The notes beneath the pieces were generated by a model. The model made no database searches. It was not told where the DNA came from and saw only the letters and a program-made list of their open reading frames with translations. DNA of 40,699 bases from Taishania sp. (lineage in GTDB: Bacteria; Bacteroidota; Bacteroidia; Flavobacteriales_D; Crocinitomicaceae): the NCBI GenBank assembly GCA_030150045.1, contig JASLGM010000042.1, positions 1 to 40,699 on the forward strand, written 5' to 3'. The position numbers and the translations under genes were made by a program. Shown here piece by piece: positions 1 to 7,080 of the stretch (positions are counted from its first letter, which is position 1; each line of letters opens with the position of its first letter).

Positions 1-177
1 GAATATATAAACTGGTATAACACAAAAAGAATACACTCTTCATTAGGATATTTAACACCCTTAGAAATGGAAGTGAGAATAAGAAGGAAAATTAACAAAG
101 TGGCTTGAAAAAAATGTCACAAATTTAGTAGGTAGTTCAAAGTGTATAGGTAATGATCGTGTGAAAAGGGTATTTCT
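1..177. other. Non-coding left edge
   Basis: No convincing reading frame lies here. A minus-strand frame at 61-246 runs into the family A repeat and has no protein-like features. Together with the repeat at 178-321 and the hairpin at 351-379 this makes up the 379 bases before the first gene. I see nothing else recognisable. Confidence 0.6.
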
Positions 178-321
178 GCTAGGGCGGAGCGCGGTAGCTA
201 AAAGAAGTAGAAAGCTTGTGAAGCGCATGTCTTTCCTTGCGACCAACGGAAGCGCAGGGAAGACGGCAGTTGAACCGTTTTATACGATTTTACTAAAGCG
301 TGAAGACCGTGAAAGCAGCCA
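178..321 (+). repeat. Structured repeat family A, copy 1
   Basis: A 144-bp element that recurs, diverged, at 21256-21398. Blocks shared exactly include GCGACCAACGGAAGC (239-253) and TTTACTAAAGCG (289-300). It begins with a GCTA/TAGC hairpin (178-181 with 195-198). A nested stem follows: 207-215 pairs with 277-285, 229-233 with 260-264, and 235-241 with 253-259, capped by the loop ACCAACGGAAG (242-252). The stems contain G-U pairs only when read on this strand (237 with 257, 214 with 278), which suggests that the + strand is the RNA strand. It points towards the 3' end of the minus-strand transporter gene at 380. I cannot name a known family. It is not coding. Confidence 0.75.
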
Positions 322-350
322 TAAAATGATGCTTTAGGAATATAAATATT

Positions 351-379
351 AAGCGTAAACTCCGGTCCGGCTTATGCTT
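351..379 (-). terminator. Possible terminator hairpin of the EamA gene
   Basis: AAGCGTAA (351-358) pairs with TTATGCTT (372-379) over 8 bp including one wobble, around a GC-rich 13-nt loop. It directly follows the stop codon of the minus-strand transporter gene. The downstream tract on that strand is AT-rich rather than a clean U run, so terminator function is only moderately supported. Confidence 0.4.
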
Positions 380-1324
380 CTAATGTACGGTTGTTTCTGC
401 GTTTTCGCTTCTTGTTTTTTCTTTGCGTATGGAGGGGAAAACGGTGATAAATATGATTCCAATTAAGGTAATACTTATTCCAAGTATTTGCATTGTGTTC
501 AAATGTTCGCCACTTGCTATTCCTATAAACATGGCAACAAGAGGGATTAACAAGGTTACAGTGCTTGCAAATACAGCGGATGATTTGGCAATGACGCGGT
601 TGTAAAATAAGGTGGTTAACGCGGTTCCTGCAACACCCAGAATGGCAACAAAGCCAATGGATCTCCATGCGTGTGGATGGGTAAATAAGGTAGTTGGTGT
701 TTTACTCCATAGCACGGCAATTATGGAGGGGATCCATAGGGTGAAAAACACGCTCGCGGTGATTACTTGTGCGGGTAAATGACTAAGGTATTTCTTGATT
801 AAATTGACGTTTAGACCGTATAATGCAGTTGCAAGTACGATGGCTAAAATGTAAATTGTTTTTCCTTCTGTTGAGCTACTGCCACTTTGTGTTCCTAAAA
901 TTATCGCTCCGATTGCTCCAATTATCACTCCAAAAACTTCGTTTCGTTTGATTTTTGTTCCAAATGCAAGTAATCCTAATAAAAGGGTGAAGATGGGTGT
1001 AAAGCTATTCAGCATTCCTGCGTATCCTGAATCGATTTCGCGTTCAGCGAAAGTGAACAAAAAAGCTGGGATGAAGTTTCCACAAATTCCCGATAGAAAT
1101 AACAAGCCCCATGTTTTAAGGTCTTTAACTTGGCGGAATAATTTTAAGGAAACGGGGAGTAATACGGTCGAAGCGAAGAAGATGCGTAGGGCACCAACTT
1201 GGGCAGAAGAAAACACAGGATTTCCTTGGCTATCGAACATTCCTTTTTTCATTAGAATAAAAGAAAATCCCCATACCAGAGAGAGTAGAAGTAGGGTCAG
1301 GAAGTTGACCCATTGATTTTTCAT
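380..1324 (-). CDS. EamA/DMT-family membrane transporter
   Basis: The protein has 314 residues and about ten hydrophobic segments, arranged as two EamA repeats of roughly 140 residues each. This is the usual build of the drug/metabolite transporter superfamily. The first segment carries the typical LLLLSLVWGFSFILMKKG pattern, and the charged C-terminal tail is cytoplasmic-like. Substrates in this family (amino acids, nucleotides, other metabolites) cannot be told from sequence. I place the start at the ATG at 1324, directly before the first membrane segment; an upstream in-frame codon at 1369 would add 15 residues that run through the promoter. The gene stands alone and is divergent from the dcw cluster. 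A TACTTTTG promoter box ends four bases before the ATG, so the mRNA may be nearly leaderless. Confidence 0.88.
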   Translation of the reverse strand: MKNQWVNFLTLLLLSLVWGFSFILMKKGMFDSQGNPVFSSAQVGALRIFFASTVLLPVSLKLFRQVKDLKTWGLLFLSGICGNFIPAFLFTFAEREIDSGYAGMLNSFTPIFTLLLGLLAFGTKIKRNEVFGVIIGAIGAIILGTQSGSSSTEGKTIYILAIVLATALYGLNVNLIKKYLSHLPAQVITASVFFTLWIPSIIAVLWSKTPTTLFTHPHAWRSIGFVAILGVAGTALTTLFYNRVIAKSSAVFASTVTLLIPLVAMFIGIASGEHLNTMQILGISITLIGIIFITVFPSIRKEKTRSENAETTVH

Positions 1325-1328
1325 GGCG

Positions 1329-1336
1329 CAAAAGTA
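1329..1336 (-). promoter_or_regulatory. -7 promoter box of the EamA gene
   Basis: On the minus strand this reads TACTTTTG, an exact match to the Bacteroidota TAnnTTTG element. Only four bases separate it from the ATG at 1324, so transcription would begin at or next to the start codon. The -33 TTG is not clear; TTT lies 19 nt upstream. Confidence 0.5.
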
Positions 1337-1616
1337 CTGTCTTTTTCGGAATGTGAAATAGGGGGTCAAAAAAAAATAAATATTAGTGTGAGATTGACGC
1401 CTTTTTGAAGGGATAATTAGGGCTTTTTTTTGTGCCTCTTTTTTTGTTGCGGTATTTAGTTGTGTTGTTTTTTTTGGAGGAGTGTGACTTTCCTTTATTT
1501 GCTTCTTTTTGTTGGTGGGACTGCTGTTCGATGTGTCTGATGGTTTTTGTGGGCGGTTGTTTTTGGAGTCTATTTCTTTAGGTATTTAATGGTATTTTTT
1601 TTGTTTTTTTTCAACA

Positions 1617-1636
1617 TTACCACTTTTTACCACTTT
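1617..1636 (-). promoter_or_regulatory. Candidate distal MraZ box (two 10-bp repeats)
   Basis: The + strand reads TTACCACTTT twice in direct succession, so the minus strand reads AAAGTGGTAA twice with a 10-bp period. MraZ proteins are known to bind short direct repeats of this kind: TGGGN with 5-nt spacers in E. coli and AAAGTG-type repeats in mycoplasmas. The box lies about 150 bp upstream of the mraZ start, in the opposite orientation to the proximal pair. Confidence 0.45.
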
Positions 1637-1737
1637 TTCGATTTTTGTCTTCAATTGAGGGTTTATCAGTGGTTTTCTTTTAAAATTTGTAACCTTATTT
1701 CTTATTATACGTTAATAGTTATCAACAATTGATTATT

Positions 1738-1772
1738 TAGTGGTAAAAAGTGGGAGTAAATCCTTAATTTTA
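1738..1772 (+). promoter_or_regulatory. mraZ promoter with proximal MraZ box
   Basis: TAGTGGTAAA and AAGTGGGAGT (1738-1757) place AGTGG twice at a 10-bp spacing, which fits a MraZ operator. They lie just upstream of TAATTTTA (1765-1772), a near match to the TAnnTTTG box, and so would sit in the -33 to -10 region. Binding there would block the polymerase, consistent with the self-repression known for MraZ. The predicted leader is only about ten bases. Confidence 0.5.
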
Positions 1773-1786
1773 CCCATTATAATGTC

Positions 1787-2248
1787 ATGGCAGGCTTAGT
1801 AGGAGAATATGAAGTTAAATTGGACGCTAAAGGGCGTTTCTTGTTTCCGTCAGGTTTACGGAAGCAACTTCCTGCTGCTTACCCAAATGATTTCATGTTG
1901 AACAAAGGTTTTGAGGAATGTCTTACGCTTTATCCGATGGTGGAATGGGGTAAGATTTCTGAGAAGCTCTCTAAATTGAATTTGTTCAAGCCGAAAAACC
2001 GTATGTTTTATCGTTTGTTCCATCAAGGAGCTAAGCAAGTTGCATTGGATTCGGCAGGTCGTGTTTTAATTCCTACAACGCATATGGAGCGTGTGGGTTT
2101 AAAGAGTGAAGTTATGTTGATAGCTTACAACGATCGTATTGAAATTTGGGATAAAGCTCGCTACTTCGAAATGCTCGAAGAGAACATGGCAGATTTCGCT
2201 GATTTGGCGGATGAAGTAATGGGTGATATCGATGAAGGAGAATTCTAA
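1787..2248 (+). CDS. mraZ: Division/cell wall cluster transcriptional regulator MraZ
   Basis: MraZ is a small DNA-binding protein with two SpoVT-AbrB-like half domains. It forms ring-shaped oligomers and regulates the dcw cluster that it heads. The 153-residue protein shows both family signatures: GEYEVKLDAKGRFLFPSGLR (residues 6-25) and the second copy around LDSAGRVLIP (residues 86-95). Length is normal. The ATG at 1787 is the only plausible start, because the conserved domain begins a few residues later. The end overlaps rsmH by 17 bases. Repeats that look like its own binding sites lie at 1738-1757 and 1617-1636, which suggests autoregulation of the whole operon. Confidence 0.96.
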   Translation: MAGLVGEYEVKLDAKGRFLFPSGLRKQLPAAYPNDFMLNKGFEECLTLYPMVEWGKISEKLSKLNLFKPKNRMFYRLFHQGAKQVALDSAGRVLIPTTHMERVGLKSEVMLIAYNDRIEIWDKARYFEMLEENMADFADLADEVMGDIDEGEF

Positions 2249-3155
2249 TACATACCACGTTCCCGTAATGCTCCAAGAATGCTTGGACGGGTTGAATATA
2301 AATCCTGATGGGGTTTATGTTGATGTTACCTTTGGAGGTGGCGGACATTCACGTGCAATACATAATTTATTATCGGAAAAAGGGAAGTTGATTTCCTTTG
2401 ATCAAGATCCAGATGCAAAGAAGAATGCTTGGGATGCACCCAACTTTCATTTTGTTGCGGCGAATTTTGCGTATCTACAAAATCACCTTCGTATGTTGGG
2501 GATTCGTAAAGTTGATGGCATTTTGGCGGATTTAGGGGTTTCCTCTTATCAATTCGATCAAGAAGAAAGAGGATTTAGTATTCGAGGGAATGCTCCATTA
2601 GACATGCGCATGAATGCGCAAGCTGGTGTTTCCGCAAAAACTGTTGTAAATACATATCCGGAAGAAAAACTAATCCATTTGTTTAAGTATTATGGAGAGT
2701 TGAAAAATGCAAGACGTATCTCCCAAGATATTTTATCCGCTCGTGAAAATGGGGAGATAGAAACGACAGGAGATTTGATGCAGGTTTTACAACATCTAGC
2801 ACCTAAGTTTAAAGATCATAAATTTTACGCTCAAGTTTTTCAGGCTATCCGTATTGAGGTAAATCAAGAATTGGATGTGTTGGAGAAGTTTTTACTTCAA
2901 TCAGGAGAGGTGATGGCGCCTAATGGACGTTTAGTGGTGATGTCATATCATTCGCTAGAGGATCGTTTGGTGAAAAATTATATGAAGCGCGGGTCCTTGA
3001 CAGGTGACATTGAGAAAGATTTCTTTGGAAATGTTATTAAGCCTTTTGATGAGACAGTGCGTCATCCGATTGTTCCAACAGAAGAGGAGTGTGAGCGAAA
3101 TTCAAGGGCAAGAAGTGCTAAGCTAAGAATTGCAACTAGACGTGGAGACAAATAA
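2232..3155 (+). CDS. rsmH: 16S rRNA (cytosine(1402)-N(4))-methyltransferase RsmH
   Basis: RsmH (formerly MraW) uses S-adenosylmethionine to methylate N4 of C1402 in the 16S rRNA decoding centre. The 307-residue protein opens with HVPVML, followed by the SAM-binding glycine loop DVTFGGGGHS and the acidic DQDPDA that contacts the cofactor. The C-terminal half holds YHSLEDRLVK and the RSAKLR tail, all standard for the family. I prefer the ATG at 2232 over an in-frame GTG at 2223. The start overlaps mraZ, as is common, so the two are likely translated together. Residence next to mraZ is nearly universal in bacteria. Confidence 0.97.
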   Translation: MKENSNTYHVPVMLQECLDGLNINPDGVYVDVTFGGGGHSRAIHNLLSEKGKLISFDQDPDAKKNAWDAPNFHFVAANFAYLQNHLRMLGIRKVDGILADLGVSSYQFDQEERGFSIRGNAPLDMRMNAQAGVSAKTVVNTYPEEKLIHLFKYYGELKNARRISQDILSARENGEIETTGDLMQVLQHLAPKFKDHKFYAQVFQAIRIEVNQELDVLEKFLLQSGEVMAPNGRLVVMSYHSLEDRLVKNYMKRGSLTGDIEKDFFGNVIKPFDETVRHPIVPTEEECERNSRARSAKLRIATRRGDK

Positions 3156-3522
3156 AGCAAATAACAAAGAGGAAGCAAAGAAGGGAAAATCGGAAAAAGC
3201 GAAGTTCTTTTCTGAAATCATGAACGGAGAGTTTCTTACGAGAGAATTTGTTGTGAATAATCTTGAATATATCTTTTTTGTTCTTGTGTTGCTAGGGCTT
3301 GTTGTTGCTAAAGGGTATTATGGAAAAGGTTTGTCAAAGGATATTGATGTAGCACAAAAAAACTTAGATGAGATGACTGCAGAGTATGTAGAGTCGAAAG
3401 CTAAGTTAGAAGAAATTACTAAAAGGCAGGTGCTAGTGGAAAAACTAGAACCATACGGATTAAAAGAAACAGTTAACCCAACGAAAGTAATTCGTTTGAA
3501 TAAGGAAGATGAAAGGAAGTAA
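3142..3522 (+). CDS. ftsL: FtsL-like division protein
   Basis: A small bitopic membrane protein: a Lys/Glu-rich cytoplasmic N-terminus, one membrane segment around LEYIFFVLVLLGLVVAKGYY, then a short periplasmic stretch rich in Glu, Lys and Leu (DVAQKNLDEMTAEYVESKAKLEEITKR) that should form a coiled coil. FtsL proteins pair with FtsB-type partners at the septum and activate FtsW and FtsI. The call rests on topology, size and position between rsmH and ftsI, where the Bacteroidota FtsL-like family is found; sequence conservation is always weak. The start is uncertain: GTG at 3142 or TTG at 3130, both inside the end of rsmH. The stop overlaps ftsI by 14 bases. Confidence 0.85.
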   Translation: METNKANNKEEAKKGKSEKAKFFSEIMNGEFLTREFVVNNLEYIFFVLVLLGLVVAKGYYGKGLSKDIDVAQKNLDEMTAEYVESKAKLEEITKRQVLVEKLEPYGLKETVNPTKVIRLNKEDERK

Positions 3523-5620
3523 TAAGGAAATAATGTGGAGAATATACCTCATTTATTTAGGGTTTTCTATCATCTTAATTGTGGTGTTAGTAAAAACTTT
3601 TGTACTTCAATTTGATGGGATGACAAATGTGTTTGTTGCTCGCTCCGAGGATAACCAAAAGATGCCTACCCGAAGTGTTGAGCGTATTCCTCGTAGAGGG
3701 GAGATTCTTGATGTTTCGTATGTTCCTTTAGTTACTTCTGTTTCTTTCTATGATATCCACATGGATCCAACGGTTGTCAGTCAAGAGATTTTTGATGCAG
3801 AAATACATGAGTTGGCAATTCAACTTTCATCTTTATATCCTTCGAAAACAAGAGGAGATTGGGAAAGATATATTCGTCAAGCTCGAGCACAAAAGAGACG
3901 CTACCTTTTGATAAAAAAGCAAGCGACAATAGAAGAGAAAAAAACGCTTGCGAGCTTTCCGATTTTTAAACTGGGTCGCTTAAAAGGAGGGTTCATTGAC
4001 TCAGACGAAACAATTGTTCGTAAACGACCGCATGGAGAACTGTTGCGTAGAACATTAGGGTATTATCGACCTAAAGATGGTAAGTCCAGTGCTTTGAAAA
4101 TTGGAATTGAGGGGGCTTTTAATGATTTCTTGGCGGGTGAAGCTGGTGAGGAAATTGAACAGAAATATGGAAATGGATGGAAGAAAACAGGGCAGATTTT
4201 ACGTGAAGCAGTAGAAGGAGCAAGTGTTGTAACTTCCATCGATTTAGAAATTCAAGAGGTCGCGCATTCTGAATTACAAAGACAGTTGCAACAACAGTCT
4301 GCTAAAAATGGAGTGGTTATCGTAATGGAAGTGAAGACTGGGTTTATTAAAGCAATTTCTTCTTTGACAAAAGGAGCGGATGGAAATTATTACGAAACGT
4401 ATAATCACGCAATTGGTTCAAAAGAAGTGCCAGGTTCGACATTTAAGTTAGCATCGTTGATGGCTTTGTTAGAAGATAAGAAAGTCAGTGTTTATGACAA
4501 AGTTGATGCAAATGGAGTGTATAAATTTTACGACTCCGAAATGAAAGATCATGGTCCTGGATATGGGAAAATAACCATTCAAGAAGCTTTTGAAAAGTCG
4601 TCAAATGTGTTTTCCAAAATAGTAAATGATGCATACAAATCAAATCCTTCTGGATTTATTAGTCGTTTACGCAGTTTTGGAATCGGAGATACTCTTGGGT
4701 TGCCTATTAAAGGAGAGGTAGCTCCAACTTTATATTATCCTGGGCATGCAAACTGGTCTGGTATTTCATTGCCGTGGATGGCTGTTGGTTACGAAGTGCA
4801 AATGACGGCGTTACAAACGTTAGCATTTTATAATGCAGTTGCTAATAATGGACGATTTATGAAGCCTCAGTTTGTAAAAGAGGTGATACGAGGTCAAGAA
4901 GTTGTAAAAACTTTCGAACCGATAGTTATGCGTGAAAAAATATGCTCAGATGCGACTGTGCGTACACTCCAAAAATGTTTGGCAGGGGTTGTTCAAAACG
5001 GTACTGGACGTGCTCTGAAATCAGCTTATTTGGAGATTGCTGGGAAAACGGGTACAGCACGTATCTTGAATGATGATAATACTTATGGGGAAAAGGGGTC
5101 GTATAAATACCAAGCGTCTTTTGCGGGGTATTTTCCTGCAGATGAACCTATTTATTCAGCGATAGTATTGGTTTCTGCACCGACTTCAGAAATTTATGGA
5201 GCTCGTGTTTCAGGTACGGTATTCTCAGCGATTGCGAATAAAGTTTATGCTTCGACATTGAAGTATCATCAAGCTATTAATGAGGCTGAGGCATTAAAAA
5301 ATGAAATGCCTGTTTCCAAAAGTGGAAGTCGTACAGATTTAGAAAAAATGTTTCGATATATGAGAATTCCTTTTTCTTCAGGTATTGAAGGAGATTGGGT
5401 GACTACGGCAAAAAAAGAAACATTTGTTGAGTTCCAAGAACGATTTGTTGGAATTGATACTGTTCCAAATGTAACAGGTATGAGTGCGAAAGATGCAGTT
5501 TACTTGATTGAACGAACAGGGATGAAAGTGCGCATAGATGGTATGGGGACAGTTACCCATCAAAGTGTAGCACCGGGCGCTAAAGTTTATAATGGTACGG
5601 TTGAATTGATATTGAAGTAA
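3509..5620 (+). CDS. ftsI: Septal peptidoglycan transpeptidase FtsI (PBP3-type) with PASTA domain
   Basis: A class B penicillin-binding protein that cross-links septal peptidoglycan in the periplasm together with FtsW. The 703-residue chain has a single N-terminal membrane anchor (about residues 10-33), a pedestal domain, and a transpeptidase domain with all three active-site motifs: STFK (Ser310 nucleophile, Lys313), SSN (364-366) and KTG (513-515). The last 60 residues (VPNVTGMSAKDAVYLIERTG onward) form one PASTA domain. That is a regular feature of Bacteroidota FtsI, though unusual in proteobacteria. It overlaps ftsL, and its TAA shares a base with the ATG of murE. Confidence 0.96.
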   Translation: MKGSNKEIMWRIYLIYLGFSIILIVVLVKTFVLQFDGMTNVFVARSEDNQKMPTRSVERIPRRGEILDVSYVPLVTSVSFYDIHMDPTVVSQEIFDAEIHELAIQLSSLYPSKTRGDWERYIRQARAQKRRYLLIKKQATIEEKKTLASFPIFKLGRLKGGFIDSDETIVRKRPHGELLRRTLGYYRPKDGKSSALKIGIEGAFNDFLAGEAGEEIEQKYGNGWKKTGQILREAVEGASVVTSIDLEIQEVAHSELQRQLQQQSAKNGVVIVMEVKTGFIKAISSLTKGADGNYYETYNHAIGSKEVPGSTFKLASLMALLEDKKVSVYDKVDANGVYKFYDSEMKDHGPGYGKITIQEAFEKSSNVFSKIVNDAYKSNPSGFISRLRSFGIGDTLGLPIKGEVAPTLYYPGHANWSGISLPWMAVGYEVQMTALQTLAFYNAVANNGRFMKPQFVKEVIRGQEVVKTFEPIVMREKICSDATVRTLQKCLAGVVQNGTGRALKSAYLEIAGKTGTARILNDDNTYGEKGSYKYQASFAGYFPADEPIYSAIVLVSAPTSEIYGARVSGTVFSAIANKVYASTLKYHQAINEAEALKNEMPVSKSGSRTDLEKMFRYMRIPFSSGIEGDWVTTAKKETFVEFQERFVGIDTVPNVTGMSAKDAVYLIERTGMKVRIDGMGTVTHQSVAPGAKVYNGTVELILK

Positions 5621-7080
5621 TGAAAAGTTTAAAAGACATATTGTACGGAGTAGGTATAGAAAAAGTGGTTGGTTCAACACATGTTGAAGTAAGTGCTTTG
5701 TGTATTGACTCTCGTCAAGCTGGACCTGGAAGTGTATTCATTGCTCAAAGGGGTACTCAAATAGATGCACATGATTTTATTCCAGATGTTTTGTCCGCTG
5801 GATGTAAAGTTATTGTTGCTCAGCAACAGGTTGAAGTTCCTGTAGATGTTACTTTGGTCGTGACTGAAAACACACATCATGCGGCAGGAGTAATGGCGCA
5901 TCAGTTTTATGATGAACCTTCTACTCAACTCCATTTGATTGGAATAACAGGTACGAATGGTAAGACGACTACGGCAACGCTTTTGCATAAATTGTTCATG
6001 GGGTTAGGGTACCAGACAGGCTTGTTATCAACTGTTGTTAATAAAATTGGAGAAGTTGAAATTCCATCTACACACACTACTCCTGATCCGATTGCACTCA
6101 ATGCATTGTTAAGAGAAATGGTTGATGCGGGGTGTGATTATTGTTTTATGGAAGTGAGTTCTCATGCTATTCATCAAGATCGTATTGCAGGACTTCATTT
6201 CAAAGGAGCGGTATTTACAAATATTACGCATGACCATTTAGATTATCACAAAACATTCAAGGAATATATTGATGTGAAGAAAACTTTCTTCGATCACCTA
6301 GGGAATGATGCGTTCGCTTTGGTAAATGTCGACGATAAGAATGGAAGAACTATGGTGCAAAATACCAAGGCTTACGTTAGAACATTTGCGATGAAGACAG
6401 TTGCTGATTTCAAGGTTAAAGTATTGGAAAATCAGTTTTCAGGACTTTTGTTACAAATGAATGATAAAGAGCTTTGGTCTAAATTGATAGGAGAGTTTAA
6501 TGCCTACAATTTATTAACGACTTATGCTGTTGCTGTCTTATTGGATCAAGAAGAAGAGGAGGTTTTACCATTGTTGAGTAATCTAGAGTCTGTAGATGGT
6601 CGTTTTCAATATTTTGTTTCGGATAGTGGAGTAACTACAATTATTGATTACGCTCACACACCTGATGCTTTGGATAATGTTCTTAAGACGATTGCAAATA
6701 TTCGCACAAAGAATGAAACACTATATACATTAATTGGTTGTGGTGGTGATCGTGATAAGGCTAAACGTCCTGAAATGGCTCGTATTGCCTGTGAGAAAAG
6801 CGATAAAGTTATTTTAACATCGGATAATCCTCGTTCTGAAGATCCACTTGAAATATTAAAAGATATGCAAAAGGGTGTCCCAGGACATCATTTTAACAAG
6901 TCGTTAGAGATATCTGATCGTTATCAAGCGATTAAAACAGCAATTTCTATGGCTGTTAAGGGAGATATTATTCTTATTGCTGGTAAAGGACATGAGAATT
7001 ATCAAGAAATAAACGGAGTGAAACATCACTTTGACGATAAAGAAACTGCAGTTGAACTTTTTCAAAAATTGAATAAATAA
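5620..7080 (+). CDS. murE: UDP-MurNAc-tripeptide ligase MurE (meso-diaminopimelate type)
   Basis: A cytoplasmic Mur ligase that adds the third stem-peptide residue in an ATP-dependent reaction. The 486-residue protein has the N-terminal UDP-sugar domain, the ATP loop GTNGKTT (111-117), a central domain with the YIDVKKTFF region holding the probable carbamylated lysine, and a C-terminal domain with DNPR (402-405). DNPR is the motif that marks meso-diaminopimelate-adding enzymes rather than lysine-adding ones, which agrees with a Gram-negative wall. The start is fused to the ftsI stop (TAATG), and the same arrangement recurs at its own end with mraY. This points to coupled translation. Confidence 0.97.
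   Translation: MKSLKDILYGVGIEKVVGSTHVEVSALCIDSRQAGPGSVFIAQRGTQIDAHDFIPDVLSAGCKVIVAQQQVEVPVDVTLVVTENTHHAAGVMAHQFYDEPSTQLHLIGITGTNGKTTTATLLHKLFMGLGYQTGLLSTVVNKIGEVEIPSTHTTPDPIALNALLREMVDAGCDYCFMEVSSHAIHQDRIAGLHFKGAVFTNITHDHLDYHKTFKEYIDVKKTFFDHLGNDAFALVNVDDKNGRTMVQNTKAYVRTFAMKTVADFKVKVLENQFSGLLLQMNDKELWSKLIGEFNAYNLLTTYAVAVLLDQEEEEVLPLLSNLESVDGRFQYFVSDSGVTTIIDYAHTPDALDNVLKTIANIRTKNETLYTLIGCGGDRDKAKRPEMARIACEKSDKVILTSDNPRSEDPLEILKDMQKGVPGHHFNKSLEISDRYQAIKTAISMAVKGDIILIAGKGHENYQEINGVKHHFDDKETAVELFQKLNK

Larger units (their letters stand above)
1337..1786. other. Long A-poor, T/G-rich spacer upstream of mraZ
   Basis: About 450 bases lie between the divergent transporter and mraZ. From roughly 1415 to 1640 the + strand is built of T runs and TG/GG steps with very few A residues. 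No protein-like frame is present; a 61-codon frame at 1547-1732 is low-complexity Phe-rich translation. The right end holds the repeated AGTGG/CCACT motifs described separately as candidate MraZ boxes and the probable mraZ promoter. Confidence 0.6.

Noticed and set aside
61..246. Minus-strand 61-codon frame
   Set aside because: It overlaps the family A repeat, has a low-complexity Phe/Ser composition and no family likeness.
948..1316. Plus-strand 122-codon frame
   Set aside because: It is antisense to the EamA gene, which has a clear membrane protein pattern; the frame's own product shows no domain.
1547..1732. Plus-strand 61-codon Phe-rich frame before mraZ
   Set aside because: It is translation of T-rich low-complexity DNA and crosses the repeated MraZ-box-like motifs.
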